A DNA stretch of 64,000 nucleotides from DASVCS01 sp036381495 (GTDB taxonomy: Bacteria > Gemmatimonadota > Gemmatimonadetes > Longimicrobiales > RSA9), in the NCBI GenBank assembly GCA_036381495.1, contig DASVCS010000081.1:30320-94319 (forward strand). The letters run 5' to 3'. How positions within the stretch are numbered: position 1 is the stretch's first letter; the number at the start of each line of letters is the position of its first letter. A program made the translations under genes and the position numbers. Shown here piece by piece: positions 27,867 through 38,285 of the stretch. Under the pieces are notes generated by a model. That model worked only from the letters and a program-made list of their open reading frames with translations, did not search any database and was not told where the DNA came from.

Positions 27867-29225
27867 TCACTCATCCCGCGTCAGCTTGAACCGCTCGATC
27901 TTCTTGTACAGGTTCGAGCGCGGCATCTCGATCGCCCGCGCCGTCTCGCTCACGTTCCAGTCGTGCTCGCGCAGCTTCGCGAGGATGAACGCGCGTTCCG
28001 CGCGCGCCTTGAAATCCGAGAACGTCTGCGCATCCAGCAGACCGGCCGGGGGCACCGGTCCCGCCGCGCCGCCCACCAGGCGGTCGACGTCGGTCGCCGC
28101 CACCTCTGCGCCACGCGCCAGGATGAGCAGCCGCTCGACCGTGTTGCGTAGCTCACGGACGTTGCCCGGCCACTCCATGCGCGTGAACCGCTCGATGGCG
28201 TCCGCCGTGAAACGGCGGTCCGGAAGCTGCTGTCGCTCGACGGCGAGTCGCACGAAGTGGCGAACCAGCATCGGAATGTCTTCCCGCCGCTCCCGCAACG
28301 ACGGTACCTCGATCGGCACCACGTTCAAACGGAAATACAGATCCTCGCGGAACTTCCCACGCTCGATCTCCTCTTCGAGATCCTTGTTCGTCGCCGCGAT
28401 TACCCGCACATCGACCTTCGACGCGTGCTCTCCGCCGACCCGCGTGATGACCCCCTCCTGAAGCGCCCGCAGCACCTTCGCCTGCGCAGCCAGGCTCATG
28501 TCTCCCACTTCGTCCAGGAAGAGGGTGCCGCCGTGCGCCTGCTCGAACTTGCCGCTCCGATCCGCGTACGCGCCCGTGAACGAGCCCTTCACGTGCCCGA
28601 ACAACTCGCTCTCGATCAGCTCCGCCGGGATGGCCGCACAGTTCACCTCGATGAACGGACCGCCCGCACGCGCCGAGAGGCGGTGCAGCGCACGCGCCAC
28701 CAGCTCCTTGCCCGTCCCGTTCTCGCCCGTGATCAGAACCCGCGCATCCGTCGGCGCCACCTTCTCCACCCGGTCCAGCACCGCACGAATCGCGTAACTG
28801 CTCCCCACGATCTCGTACCGGCTCTCGACCTCGTCGCGAAGACGCGCGTTCTCCGCCACGAGCCCGCGCTGCTGCAACGCGTTGCGGATCGTCAGCAGGA
28901 TTCGGTCGGTGTCGAGCGGCTTCTCGAGAAAGTCGTACGCCCCCCTCCGCGTCGCCTCCACCGCGGTCTCGATCGTTCCGTGCCCGCTGATCATCACGAC
29001 CAGGGCCGCGGGATCCCTGGTCCGGAGCTGCGCCAGGACCTCGAGGCCATCCATGCGCGCCATCTTCACGTCGAGGAACACGAGATCCGGTTGGAACTCC
29101 TCGTATGCACTCAGCCCCTCGCCGCCCCCGCCCGCCGTGCGCACGTCGTGGCCCTCGTACTCCAGGAGCTGGCGCAGGGCGCGCTGGATCCCCACTTCAT
29201 CATCAATGACGAGGATACGTGCCAT
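27867..29225 (-). CDS. NtrC-family sigma-54-dependent response regulator
   Basis: 452 residues. The receiver has Asp52 in FLDVKM and Lys102 in EKPL. The AAA+ domain has Walker A GENGTGKE, the sigma-54 contact loop as GSFTGA (residues 214-219, Ser in place of the second-position Ala), Walker B GGTLFLDEVGD, and the arginine-finger region FREDLYFRLNV. The C-terminal Fis-type helix-turn-helix is NVSETARAIEMPRSNLYKKIERF. It activates sigma-54 promoters when phosphorylated. The NtrY-like kinase at 39763-43548 is the best partner in the window, by family only. rpoN is not in the window. Confidence 0.94.
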   Translation of the reverse strand: MARILVIDDEVGIQRALRQLLEYEGHDVRTAGGGGEGLSAYEEFQPDLVFLDVKMARMDGLEVLAQLRTRDPAALVVMISGHGTIETAVEATRRGAYDFLEKPLDTDRILLTIRNALQQRGLVAENARLRDEVESRYEIVGSSYAIRAVLDRVEKVAPTDARVLITGENGTGKELVARALHRLSARAGGPFIEVNCAAIPAELIESELFGHVKGSFTGAYADRSGKFEQAHGGTLFLDEVGDMSLAAQAKVLRALQEGVITRVGGEHASKVDVRVIAATNKDLEEEIERGKFREDLYFRLNVVPIEVPSLRERREDIPMLVRHFVRLAVERQQLPDRRFTADAIERFTRMEWPGNVRELRNTVERLLILARGAEVAATDVDRLVGGAAGPVPPAGLLDAQTFSDFKARAERAFILAKLREHDWNVSETARAIEMPRSNLYKKIERFKLTRDE

Positions 29226-29239
29226 GGATCGAGTCGCGG

Positions 29240-29887
29240 TTATGCCTCATCCCGTCGTGGAATGAGGATCAGTGAGTCACCCCGGACGTACGCGGCCGCG
29301 GCGCCCGCGGGGAGCGGCAACGCCAGCGCGTCGGGCGGCAGACCGGGCGCGGGACTCCGGCCCAGGCGCTGGAGCACGCTCGGGATCAACCCGCGCGGGA
29401 GCGGGATGTTCGCGGCGCTCAGGTGATCCACCGCGAATCCCAGACGCCCGTCGGGCAGCGGGATCAATTGCCCGGTCGCGGCGACCTCGGCCGTGTCCGG
29501 GAGGAAGCCTATGAATTCGGTCAATTCATCGAGGTGCGGAAACCGCTCCGTCGGGATCCGGGCGTCGACGGTCACGCGGCCGTCGCGCAGCGAAACACAG
29601 GGCCCCACGATGTAGGGCGGCAGGCTCTCGGCCATGCCGTACTGAACGAGGCTCTGGACTTCGACTTCGCGCAACACGACGGGTCCGCCGGCGGTACCCG
29701 CGGCCAGGCGTGCGAGCTTGGCCTGCGCCACTTCGGCGAGCTCCTCGCTCGGCACATCCGCGGTGCCCATCCACACGCGCAGTGCGGAGCCGATCGCGTA
29801 CCGGTACTGCCACGCGACGACCGCGCAAACGCCCAGCAGGGCGAGCACCAACAGGCGCCGCAGACAGCCGCCGAGGAGCCGCATCAT
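29240..29887 (-). CDS. Single-pass membrane/exported protein, unknown function
   Basis: 215 residues. The N-terminus MMRLLGGCLRRLLVLALLGVCAVVAW is a membrane anchor or uncleaved signal. The remainder is mostly beta-strand-like (GGPVVLREVEVQSLVQYG, CVSLRDGRVTVDARI, AATGQLIPLPDGRLGFAVD), followed by a Pro-rich stretch. The alternation recalls lipid-transfer or LptC/DUF2993-like folds, but I see no diagnostic motif. Its start overlaps the thpR stop by one nucleotide (TGATG), so it is the last gene of the larE-to-thpR operon, 15 nt before the sigma-54 regulator gene. Confidence 0.7.
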   Translation of the reverse strand: MMRLLGGCLRRLLVLALLGVCAVVAWQYRYAIGSALRVWMGTADVPSEELAEVAQAKLARLAAGTAGGPVVLREVEVQSLVQYGMAESLPPYIVGPCVSLRDGRVTVDARIPTERFPHLDELTEFIGFLPDTAEVAATGQLIPLPDGRLGFAVDHLSAANIPLPRGLIPSVLQRLGRSPAPGLPPDALALPLPAGAAAAYVRGDSLILIPRRDEA

Positions 29888-30483
29888 CAGGCAGCCGGGC
29901 CTGCCCCGTCCCCGCCGACCGGCGCGAGGCCCAGCCGAGCCGATGCGATCCGGTCGTACCGTGCGCCGGTCGGAAGGAGTTGGCTCCGCATGAGGTCGAC
30001 GGTGTCGACCTGCACCGTCGACCGGTACGACATTTCCGAGATGATCCGCTCGAATTCGCGCAGATCCCCCGCACGTGCATCGCGCTTCGCCCGTCCCAGC
30101 GTGATGTGGGGCTGGAACGCGCGCACCTCCCGTTCGAACCCGTGGGGTGCGAACGCCCACTCGACGTCGTGTTTCAGGCAGCGCAACGGCGGAGTCGCCT
30201 CGACACCCGCCCAGATGACGCGGGGCCGACGGATGCTCGGGAACGCGCCGTACCCGTCGAGCGATAGGACGAACGGATCCGTCTTCGCCGCCGCATCGGC
30301 CATGATCCGGCCCATCGCATCGGCATTTTCGGGACGGACCCAACCCAGGAACTTGAGGGTGAGGTGGATCGATTCCGGTTCGAGCCAACGGATCGGCAAT
30401 CCCGTCTCGCGCAGTGGGAGCGTCGCCGCGTGGAGCCGTTCCTTCTCCTCGGCCGGGAGGTCCACGGCCACGAACAGCCTCAT
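29887..30483 (-). CDS. thpR: RNA 2',3'-cyclic phosphodiesterase (2H family)
   Basis: 198 residues. The 2H phosphoesterase fold has its two catalytic tetrapeptides: HLTLKF (about residue 40) and HITLGR (about residue 125). MRLFVAVDLP at the N-terminus is the family opening. ThpR opens 2',3'-cyclic phosphates on RNA ends and can reverse 2'-5' ligation. The ATG at 30483 overlaps the cysteine desulfurase stop by 4 nt, and the frame upstream of it is shadow. Its presence in a sulfur-transfer operon is not explained by known function. Confidence 0.92.
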   Translation of the reverse strand: MRLFVAVDLPAEEKERLHAATLPLRETGLPIRWLEPESIHLTLKFLGWVRPENADAMGRIMADAAAKTDPFVLSLDGYGAFPSIRRPRVIWAGVEATPPLRCLKHDVEWAFAPHGFEREVRAFQPHITLGRAKRDARAGDLREFERIISEMSYRSTVQVDTVDLMRSQLLPTGARYDRIASARLGLAPVGGDGAGPAA

Positions 30484-31631
30484 CCGCGGATCACCCGCGC
30501 GACGGCATCGACCGCCCGATGTACGTCGTCCATGGTGCTCGCCCATCCGAGTGAGAAACGTACGGCGCCCGACTGCGTGGTTCCGAGCATCGCGTGGACC
30601 TCGGGCGCGCAGTGCAGCCCCGCGCGGCAGAGGACGCCGTGCTCCGCGTCCAGCCGCCGCGCGAGCGCCGCGGCTTCGACCGTCTCGGCCGTCATCGTGA
30701 CGATGGCCACACCATCCTCCGCGGCGGGCGAGAGGACGCGCACGCCCGGCACGGCGCGCAGGCCCTCCCACAGCCGGGATTTCAGTTCCATTGTGTGCCG
30801 GTGAACCGCATCCACCGTGTGTTCGAGGATCCACTCCACGCCTGCGCCGAGTCCGGCGATCCCCGGCCCGTTCAGCGTGCCGGCCTCGAGGTGGTCGGGG
30901 TACGCCGGTGGCATCGTGCGCGGCATCGAATCGCCGCCGGTCCCGCCGTGCAGGAACGGCTGCACGTCGATGCCCTCGCGGACCCAGAGCCCACCGGTCC
31001 CCTGCGGCCCGAGGAGCCCCTTGTGGCCGGTGAATGCCAGCAGGTCGATCCCCAGCGCCTCGACGTCCAGCGGCCGGTGTCCCGCGACCTGCGCGGCATC
31101 GACCAGCACCCACGCCCCGGCATCGTGCGCCAGCCGCGATAGCTCGCCGACCGGGAGCGCAACGCCGAGCACGTTCGATGCGGCGTTGACCACCAACAAC
31201 CGCGCGCCATCGAGCAACCGCGCGGCCGCGTCCAGATCCAGCGATCCATCCGGCGCACCCGGCACCATGCGGACGTCCACGCGACGCTCGGCCGCGAGTG
31301 CGTACGCAGGGCGCAGCACCGCGTTGTGGTCGAACGCGGTCACCACCACGGCGTCGCCCTCCCGGAGCGTACCCCGGAGTGCCGTGTTCAGCGCGTGCGT
31401 GCCGTTGAAGGTGAACGCGATGCGCCCCGGGTCGCCCGGGATTCCGAGCAGCCGCGCGAGTGCGCGCCGGCAGCGCAGCACTACGCGGCCGGCTTCGACC
31501 GCCAGCCGGTGCCCCCCCCGGCCGGGCGTGGCGCCGACCCGTTCCAGGTACGCGGTCACGGCCGCCGTTACCGCCGGTGGACGCACCGCGGCCGTCGCGG
31601 CGTAATCGAGGTACGCGATGGCATCCGTCAT
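30480..31631 (-). CDS. Cysteine desulfurase-family PLP enzyme (LarE-linked)
   Basis: 383 residues, class V aminotransferase fold. The PLP lysine is Lys204 in LAFTGHKGLLGPQGTGG. The C-terminal cysteine candidates are Cys341 in RAGLHCAPEVH and Cys335. DYAATAAVRPPAV at the N-terminus replaces the LDHAATTP of IscS. It matches the Csd-like EF2568-type subfamily rather than IscS/SufS, and a second, IscS-like paralogue is encoded at 52590. Start and stop overlap its neighbours by 4 nt each, coupling it to the LarE C-domain-like protein and thpR. I infer that it supplies persulfide sulfur to LarE. Confidence 0.88.
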   Translation of the reverse strand: MTDAIAYLDYAATAAVRPPAVTAAVTAYLERVGATPGRGGHRLAVEAGRVVLRCRRALARLLGIPGDPGRIAFTFNGTHALNTALRGTLREGDAVVVTAFDHNAVLRPAYALAAERRVDVRMVPGAPDGSLDLDAAARLLDGARLLVVNAASNVLGVALPVGELSRLAHDAGAWVLVDAAQVAGHRPLDVEALGIDLLAFTGHKGLLGPQGTGGLWVREGIDVQPFLHGGTGGDSMPRTMPPAYPDHLEAGTLNGPGIAGLGAGVEWILEHTVDAVHRHTMELKSRLWEGLRAVPGVRVLSPAAEDGVAIVTMTAETVEAAALARRLDAEHGVLCRAGLHCAPEVHAMLGTTQSGAVRFSLGWASTMDDVHRAVDAVARVIRG

Positions 31632-31900
31632 CGCCCGGCATCCACCGGTTCCGTCAGTTCCAGCGCGATGTAGCGGAAACCGAGCGCCTTGAGCTCCGGT
31701 GCCAGTACGGCCAGGCGCGCCATCTCCGATGGCGGCGCCGCGATCGCAGCGATCTCGCGCTCGTGCCCCGCGACGCTCACGCGTGCGCCGATCACGCCGC
31801 GGTCGCGAAGCAGCCGCTCGGCGGCCGCCGCTCTGGCGTCCCCCCCCGACGGAGGCGTCGGCTCGGGCACGCCGCCAACCGAGCCGGGGCGCGCGGGCAC
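31628..31900 (-). CDS. Stand-alone LarE C-terminal-domain-like protein
   Basis: 90 residues from the GTG at 31900, two nucleotides after the larE stop; its stop overlaps the cysteine desulfurase start (ATGA). After a Pro/Gly-rich N-terminus of ~22 residues, residues 27-85 line up with LarE residues 212-270: AERLLRDRGVIGARV beside AEAVLRREGLREFRV, then GFRYIALELTEP beside GFPRVLLDVEGY. No cysteine is present, so it cannot itself carry sulfur. A duplicated LarE C-terminal domain acting as an assembly or cofactor-binding subunit is my inference. The tight coupling on both sides supports a real gene. Confidence 0.65.
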   Translation of the reverse strand: MPARPGSVGGVPEPTPPSGGDARAAAAERLLRDRGVIGARVSVAGHEREIAAIAAPPSEMARLAVLAPELKALGFRYIALELTEPVDAGR

Positions 31901-31902
31901 GC

Positions 31903-32769
31903 TCAACCCACCTGCTGCTGCAGGACCGGCAGTGCCGCGTTCAGTGCACCGCGCCGGTATCCCTCGACGTCCAGCAGCACCCGCGGGAAGCCGATCTCGA
32001 TGAGCGCGGCACGCACCGCCTGCGCCCGTTCGAGCATCCGCGGCATTTCCGGGAGCGCGACCTCGAGCCGCGCCGCGTCTCCGTGGTGCCGCACCCGGAA
32101 CTCGCGCAACCCTTCGCGGCGGAGCACCGCTTCCGCACGCTCGACCTGACGGAGCCGCTCCAGCGTGACGGCCAGGCCGTACGGCAGTCTGCTCGCCAGG
32201 CACGGCGATGCCGGGTGCTCCCAGGTCGGCAGGCCGAGCTCGCGCGAGAGACCCCGGATCTCGGCCTTCGTCAGCCCTGCCTCGAGCAGCGGAGACCGCA
32301 CGCCGTACTCGCGCGCCGCCTGCATCCCCGGGCGATAGTCGCCCGCGTCGTCCGCATTCGAGCCGTCGAGCACCGCGGCGTACCCGCGCTCCCTCGCGAC
32401 CGCCGTCAGCTTCGACCACAGCTCCGTCTTGCAGAAGTAGCAGCGGTTCGACGGGTTGGCGGCGTAGTCCGGGTCCGCCATCTCATCCGTGTCGATCTCG
32501 AGGTGCGGGATCCCGAACCGCCGCGCGCATTCCCGTGCCGTCTCGCGCTGGACCTCGGGATACGAAGCGCTCAACCCCGTCACCGCGAGCGTGCGGGCGC
32601 GCCCCAGGACATCTACGGCCACCTTGGCCAGGAACGTCGAGTCCACACCACCCGAATACCCGATGCACACGGAATCACACGCGCGCAATATGTCCGCCAG
32701 CCGTTCGTATCTTGCCTGCGTCGTCATCATGTCATTCTCCATGCCCGGCGCCCCCGGTCCTCCGGGCAT
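31903..32769 (-). CDS. larE: LarE-type ATP-dependent sulfur transferase
   Basis: LarE inserts sulfur into the nickel-pincer nucleotide cofactor of lactate racemase and related enzymes. The PP-loop SGGVDST lies at residues 39-45. LDGSNADDAGDYRPG and SPLLEAGLTKAEIRGL are family hallmarks. Cysteines: Cys110 and Cys113 in NRCYFCKTEL and Cys190 in PASPCLASRLPYG. LarEs with a CxxC plus the loop Cys are known to bind a [4Fe-4S] cluster, unlike single-Cys sacrificial forms. Starts at 32769, 32742 and 32730 are possible; the first and last have GGAG. larB and larC are not in the window. Confidence 0.88.
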   Translation of the reverse strand: MPGGPGAPGMENDMMTTQARYERLADILRACDSVCIGYSGGVDSTFLAKVAVDVLGRARTLAVTGLSASYPEVQRETARECARRFGIPHLEIDTDEMADPDYAANPSNRCYFCKTELWSKLTAVARERGYAAVLDGSNADDAGDYRPGMQAAREYGVRSPLLEAGLTKAEIRGLSRELGLPTWEHPASPCLASRLPYGLAVTLERLRQVERAEAVLRREGLREFRVRHHGDAARLEVALPEMPRMLERAQAVRAALIEIGFPRVLLDVEGYRRGALNAALPVLQQQVG

Positions 32770-32801
32770 TGCTGCTCCACACGGCCAGGTCGCGGCCCCG
32801 A

Positions 32802-32884
32802 GAGCGGTTCAGCCGCCGGTTCGGAGCCGCGTGGCCGCTCACCGCGCTCGTGCCGCGGGCGCGTGCGACGCCGAAACGATGCGG
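32802..32884 (+). repeat. Dispersed intergenic repeat, copy B
   Basis: 83 nt, gap-free match to 15458-15540 (69/83 identical). It lies in the 220-nt gap between larE and the phosphatase-superfamily gene, both on the minus strand. The GAGCGG ... CCGCTC pair and the GACGCCGAA block are conserved, while the centre varies. Nothing else is recognised in this gap apart from a GCCCGG ... CCGGGC inverted repeat at the larE start. Confidence 0.65.
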
Positions 32885-32989
32885 CGACCGCGCTAGACGG
32901 GGGCCGGCCGCGCATCCCGGGCGCCAAGCTACCAATGCCCGTGCGCGCGAACAAGCCGCGGCCGGCCGCGGCTCGACAGCGCCTGTCCC

Positions 32990-34324
32990 TCACCGGACGA
33001 CCCCCTCCGGTAGGTACTCCAGGAGCTGATCGCTCCGGAGCATCGCGGGCGTCTGGCCCTCCGTGCTCATCAGGAACGCGAGCGCCGATGCCGTGCGCAA
33101 CGAGCCGTGCGTACCGGTCACGTCCACCACGAGGTCCGCGGCCCGATTGCCGTAATGGTACCCGGGTGCAAAACTCACGACGATGCTCGCGGTGTGTCGG
33201 ACCAACCCCCTCATCCCCACGAGGATCCGGCGGACCGCGTCGATGTATGGCGTACCGAGCGACGCGCGCAACCAGGCCGAATCCGGGGCGAACCCGCGTG
33301 CGTCCGCCACGCCCGCGCGTTGCATGCGGGCGAGTGCCGGTGCGAGTCCGAGCGGGTCGCCCTCGATCGGCGCGTAGCGCATCCGGGCGCCGCCGGGATC
33401 GCCCTCGATGATCGCCCGGCCGTGCCGACTCCAGACGTGGATCCGCCCCACGGCATCCTCGAAGACGACCAGCTCGACGCCCGGCGCCGCGCGCAGCGCG
33501 CTGGCCAGCCGCGCCTCCGCGGCGGGCATCGAATAGAGGAACGCGCTCCCCACCAGACCGAAGCCGGGGATCACAACGTCGTCGTCGCGCTCGAGCCGGT
33601 CGGCAATGTGGAAGCCCGCACGCTCGAGCACCTCTTCGAGCGGAATGCGCCGCGACGGCATCAGCTCGTTGCCGTGATCGGAGAAGAGGATGATCCGGAA
33701 GTCGGGGCCGAAGTGCGACCGGAACTCGCCCAACAACCCGTCCAGCTCCGTCAGGAAACGGCTCAACGCATCGCGCCCGGCGCGATGCGCCAGGGCGTCC
33801 GTCGAGACGACGTATGCGACGATGGTCGTGTCGTAGGCGGCACGACCGAACACCGCCGTCCGCAGCTCGCGCAACTCGTGACGGGCGACCGGCTCGGGGA
33901 AGAGGTAGGCGAGCCCGCCGGCCAGCTCACCGGTCCGAACCTCGACATGCCGCTGGAAACCGGCGTGTTCCGCGGGAACGAAGAGGTGGTCCATCAACCC
34001 GCCTTCGACCCGATTCTCGACCAGGTCGAAGTACCGATCCTCGTAGCCCGGTGACGGCGGCTCGTGCCAGATCGAGCCGAAGGCCACCCGTGTCAGCGCC
34101 GGGAATGGACTGATGACTCTCGATGGAGGCCGGAACTCACGAAACAGGCCGGCGCGCCGGAGGGAGTCCATCACCTCGAATGGTACGCCATCCAACATCA
34201 GCACGAGCGTCCGCACGACCGGCTCCGGCCGCGGCGGCGCGGTGGGTCGCGGTGGCGAAACCGGTCCACAGGCGGCCGACGAGACGACGAGCGCCGCGAG
34301 GAGTCGACGAACGGTTCCGGACAT
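32990..34324 (-). CDS. Alkaline-phosphatase-superfamily lipoprotein
   Basis: 444 residues from the ATG at 34324 (MSGTVRRLLAALVVSSAACGP), which gives a lipoprotein signal with Cys in SAAC. The superfamily core is visible: metal-binding Asp in LVLMLDGVPFEVMD, candidate nucleophile region SPFPALTRVAFGS, STDALAHRAG, and ILFSDHGNEL with the Asp-His ligands. This places it with nucleotide pyrophosphatase/phosphodiesterase or sulfatase-like exported enzymes; the substrate is unknown. A longer in-frame start (34354) would bury the signal. It precedes larE at a distance of 220 nt and probably is not coupled to it. Confidence 0.75.
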   Translation of the reverse strand: MSGTVRRLLAALVVSSAACGPVSPPRPTAPPRPEPVVRTLVLMLDGVPFEVMDSLRRAGLFREFRPPSRVISPFPALTRVAFGSIWHEPPSPGYEDRYFDLVENRVEGGLMDHLFVPAEHAGFQRHVEVRTGELAGGLAYLFPEPVARHELRELRTAVFGRAAYDTTIVAYVVSTDALAHRAGRDALSRFLTELDGLLGEFRSHFGPDFRIILFSDHGNELMPSRRIPLEEVLERAGFHIADRLERDDDVVIPGFGLVGSAFLYSMPAAEARLASALRAAPGVELVVFEDAVGRIHVWSRHGRAIIEGDPGGARMRYAPIEGDPLGLAPALARMQRAGVADARGFAPDSAWLRASLGTPYIDAVRRILVGMRGLVRHTASIVVSFAPGYHYGNRAADLVVDVTGTHGSLRTASALAFLMSTEGQTPAMLRSDQLLEYLPEGVVR

Positions 34325-34411
34325 GGATCTCGGGCCGCGGGCTGCGGGGATCATGCGCGCGTTTCTGTTACGCCGATCGGCGGTCGGATGTTTCCCCCGC
34401 GCCGCGGCCGC

Positions 34412-35968
34412 TCAGACCGGCCTCATCGCCTCCGCCCCCCTCAGCCGGTCCAACGACCGGTACTGCACGGCCTCGGCCACATGCGCCGCGGCGATGCCAT
34501 CCGCGCCTTCGAGGTCTGCGATCGTCCGTGCCAGCTTCAGGATCCGGTGATACGCCCGGCCCGAGAGACCGAGCCGGTCGACCGCCGTGCGGAGCAGCGA
34601 CTCGCCGCCGGCATCCAGGCGACAGAAGGCGCGCACATCACGAGGACCCATGTGGGCGTTCGCGTACGTGCCGGACCGGTCGCGGAAACGCTCGAGTTGC
34701 CGCGCCCGCGCCGCAACGACACGCTCGCGGATGCGCTCGCTCGGTTCGGCCGCTCGACGCTCCGCCAGCTCGACCGGCCGCAACGCCGGGACCTCGACGT
34801 GCAGGTCGATGCGGTCGAGGAGCGGCCCGGAAATACGCGACAGATACCGCGCCACCTGTACGGGATGGCAGGTGCAGCGCGCGCGGCCATCCCCGTGGTA
34901 GCCGCACGGGCAGGGGTTCATCGCCGCCGCCAGCATGAAGCGCGCCGGATACGTCACCGCCACGCGCGCCCGGCCAATGTGGACGACTCCCTCCTCCAGC
35001 GGTTGCCGGAGCACTTCCAGGACCGAGCGGCGGAACTCCGGCAGCTCATCCAGGAACAACACCCCATGATGCGCCAGCGACACCTCGCCGGGCCGCGCGA
35101 GCGCGCCGCCGCCGATCAAGCCCGCATCCGAGACGCTGTGGTGGGGCGCCCGGAACGGCCGCGTCCCGATCAGCGAGCCCCCGGCCGGCAGGCGCCCGGC
35201 GACCGAGTGGATCTTGGTGATCTCGAGGGATTCGCCGCGCGTAGGCGGCGGCAGAATGCCGACCAGCCGCCGCACCAGCATCGATTTCCCCGAACCCGGC
35301 GGACCGACGAGCAGCACATTGTGCGCCCCTGCCGCCGCGACCTCGAGCGCCCGCTTGGCGTGCTCCTGGCCGCGCACCTCCGCGTAGTCCGGTTCGTACC
35401 GCGATGCGGCGGCAGGTCCGCCGTCATCGCACCCCGCTGGCACCGCGGGGAGCACTGCCTCCTCCCGGAGATGCGCGACGACGTCACGCAGCCGCGCCGC
35501 CGCGTGGACGGTGATCCCTTCGACTGCGGCCGCCTCGCGCCCGTTCCCCGCCGGCACCACCATCGTCCGGATCCCCTCGGTCCGGCAATGCAGCGCCAAC
35601 GGCAGGATGCCGCGGACCGGCCGCAATTCGCCGTCCAGGCCCAGCTCGCCGGCAAAGCAGATCCCCGCCAGCCGCTCGGGTGCGACCACGCCCATCCCCG
35701 TGAGCAGGCCCACCGCGATCGGCAGGTCGAACGCGCTCCCCTGCTTGCGGACGTCCGCCGGAGCGAGGTTGATCGTGATCCGCCGCGGCGGCAGCGCGTA
35801 TCCACTGTTCTGTAGCGCGGCGACCACCCGTTCGCGCCCCTCCCGCACCGCCCCCTGTGGCAGGCCGACGACGCTCATCGACGGTAACCCGCTCGTCAGA
35901 TCCACCTCCACGCGGACCGTGTATCCGTCGACGCCCCGCACCGCGCCACTGATCACCTGCGCCAACAT
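34412..35968 (-). CDS. comM: ComM/YifB-type branch-migration ATPase
   Basis: 518 residues. The N-terminal Lon-like beta-sandwich (GYTVRVEVDLTSGLPSMSVVGLPQGAVREGRERV, then NLAPADVRKQGSAFDLPIAVGLL) is followed by the AAA+ Mg-chelatase-like domain. Walker A is LLVGPPGSGKSMLVRR and Walker B GVLFLDELPEF. A zinc-type CPCGYHGDGRARCTCHP lies in the middle, and the C-terminal helical domain with LSGRAYHRILKLARTIADLEG closes the protein. In competent bacteria ComM is a bidirectional branch-migration helicase helping incoming DNA integrate. GGGGAGGGAGA lies directly upstream of the ATG. Confidence 0.95.
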   Translation of the reverse strand: MLAQVISGAVRGVDGYTVRVEVDLTSGLPSMSVVGLPQGAVREGRERVVAALQNSGYALPPRRITINLAPADVRKQGSAFDLPIAVGLLTGMGVVAPERLAGICFAGELGLDGELRPVRGILPLALHCRTEGIRTMVVPAGNGREAAAVEGITVHAAARLRDVVAHLREEAVLPAVPAGCDDGGPAAASRYEPDYAEVRGQEHAKRALEVAAAGAHNVLLVGPPGSGKSMLVRRLVGILPPPTRGESLEITKIHSVAGRLPAGGSLIGTRPFRAPHHSVSDAGLIGGGALARPGEVSLAHHGVLFLDELPEFRRSVLEVLRQPLEEGVVHIGRARVAVTYPARFMLAAAMNPCPCGYHGDGRARCTCHPVQVARYLSRISGPLLDRIDLHVEVPALRPVELAERRAAEPSERIRERVVAARARQLERFRDRSGTYANAHMGPRDVRAFCRLDAGGESLLRTAVDRLGLSGRAYHRILKLARTIADLEGADGIAAAHVAEAVQYRSLDRLRGAEAMRPV

Positions 35969-36295
35969 TCTCCCTCCCCGCGCGCCAGAGGAACCATCGC
36001 GCTATCGCTTATGGATTCACCCGCGCGGAGACTGGGGTCGCTCGCGGGGCGATGCCATGGCGACCGGGGATCATTCGCACCCCCTCCCGGCCCCGCGCGA
36101 CGCCGGCGCAAGCCGCTTCACGGAGGGCTCGGCACAATCGCGCCGCTATGGCGTAGTCACCCCCGGCCGACACACGCTCGGCCCGCGTCGCCCCTCCACA
36201 ACGCCACATGCCGGCACGGCGGGGCGATGCGCACACCCGGCGCGCAGGGTCGCCGGAACACAGTATCCGGGTCGAAACGACAGACGATCGAACCG
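35969..36295. other. Divergent intergenic region comM / ftsH-like
   Basis: 327 nt between the divergent comM and FtsH-like genes. It must carry both promoters, but I could not find a convincing -35/-10 pair on either strand. The frame upstream of the FtsH gene is open yet has no ribosome site and low-complexity Pro/Arg/His composition, so I treat it as non-coding. No RNA gene or repeat is recognised. Confidence 0.5.
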
Positions 36296-38140
<1,845 letters not shown>

Positions 38141-38161
38141 CCGGCCGCGGGCCGCGAGCAA

Positions 38162-38174
38162 CCCCTTGCAGGGG
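38162..38174 (+). promoter_or_regulatory. Small stem-loop upstream of degP
   Basis: CCCCT-TGC-AGGGG in the 145-nt gap after the FtsH-like gene. It overlaps the start of a weak promoter-like pair TTGCAG (38166-38171) with TAAATA (38191-38196) at a long 19-nt spacing. Either the hairpin ends ftsH transcription or the pair starts degP transcription; neither is firm. Confidence 0.3.
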
Positions 38175-38285
38175 CCCCGCGTCCAACCCATAAATAGCAT
38201 GATCCGGCCGCGCCCACGCTGGCGCGGTCCCGTGCGGGCGCGGCCGTGAACCGAGATCCCAATCCTCTCTCGTCGGGAGGGAAAG

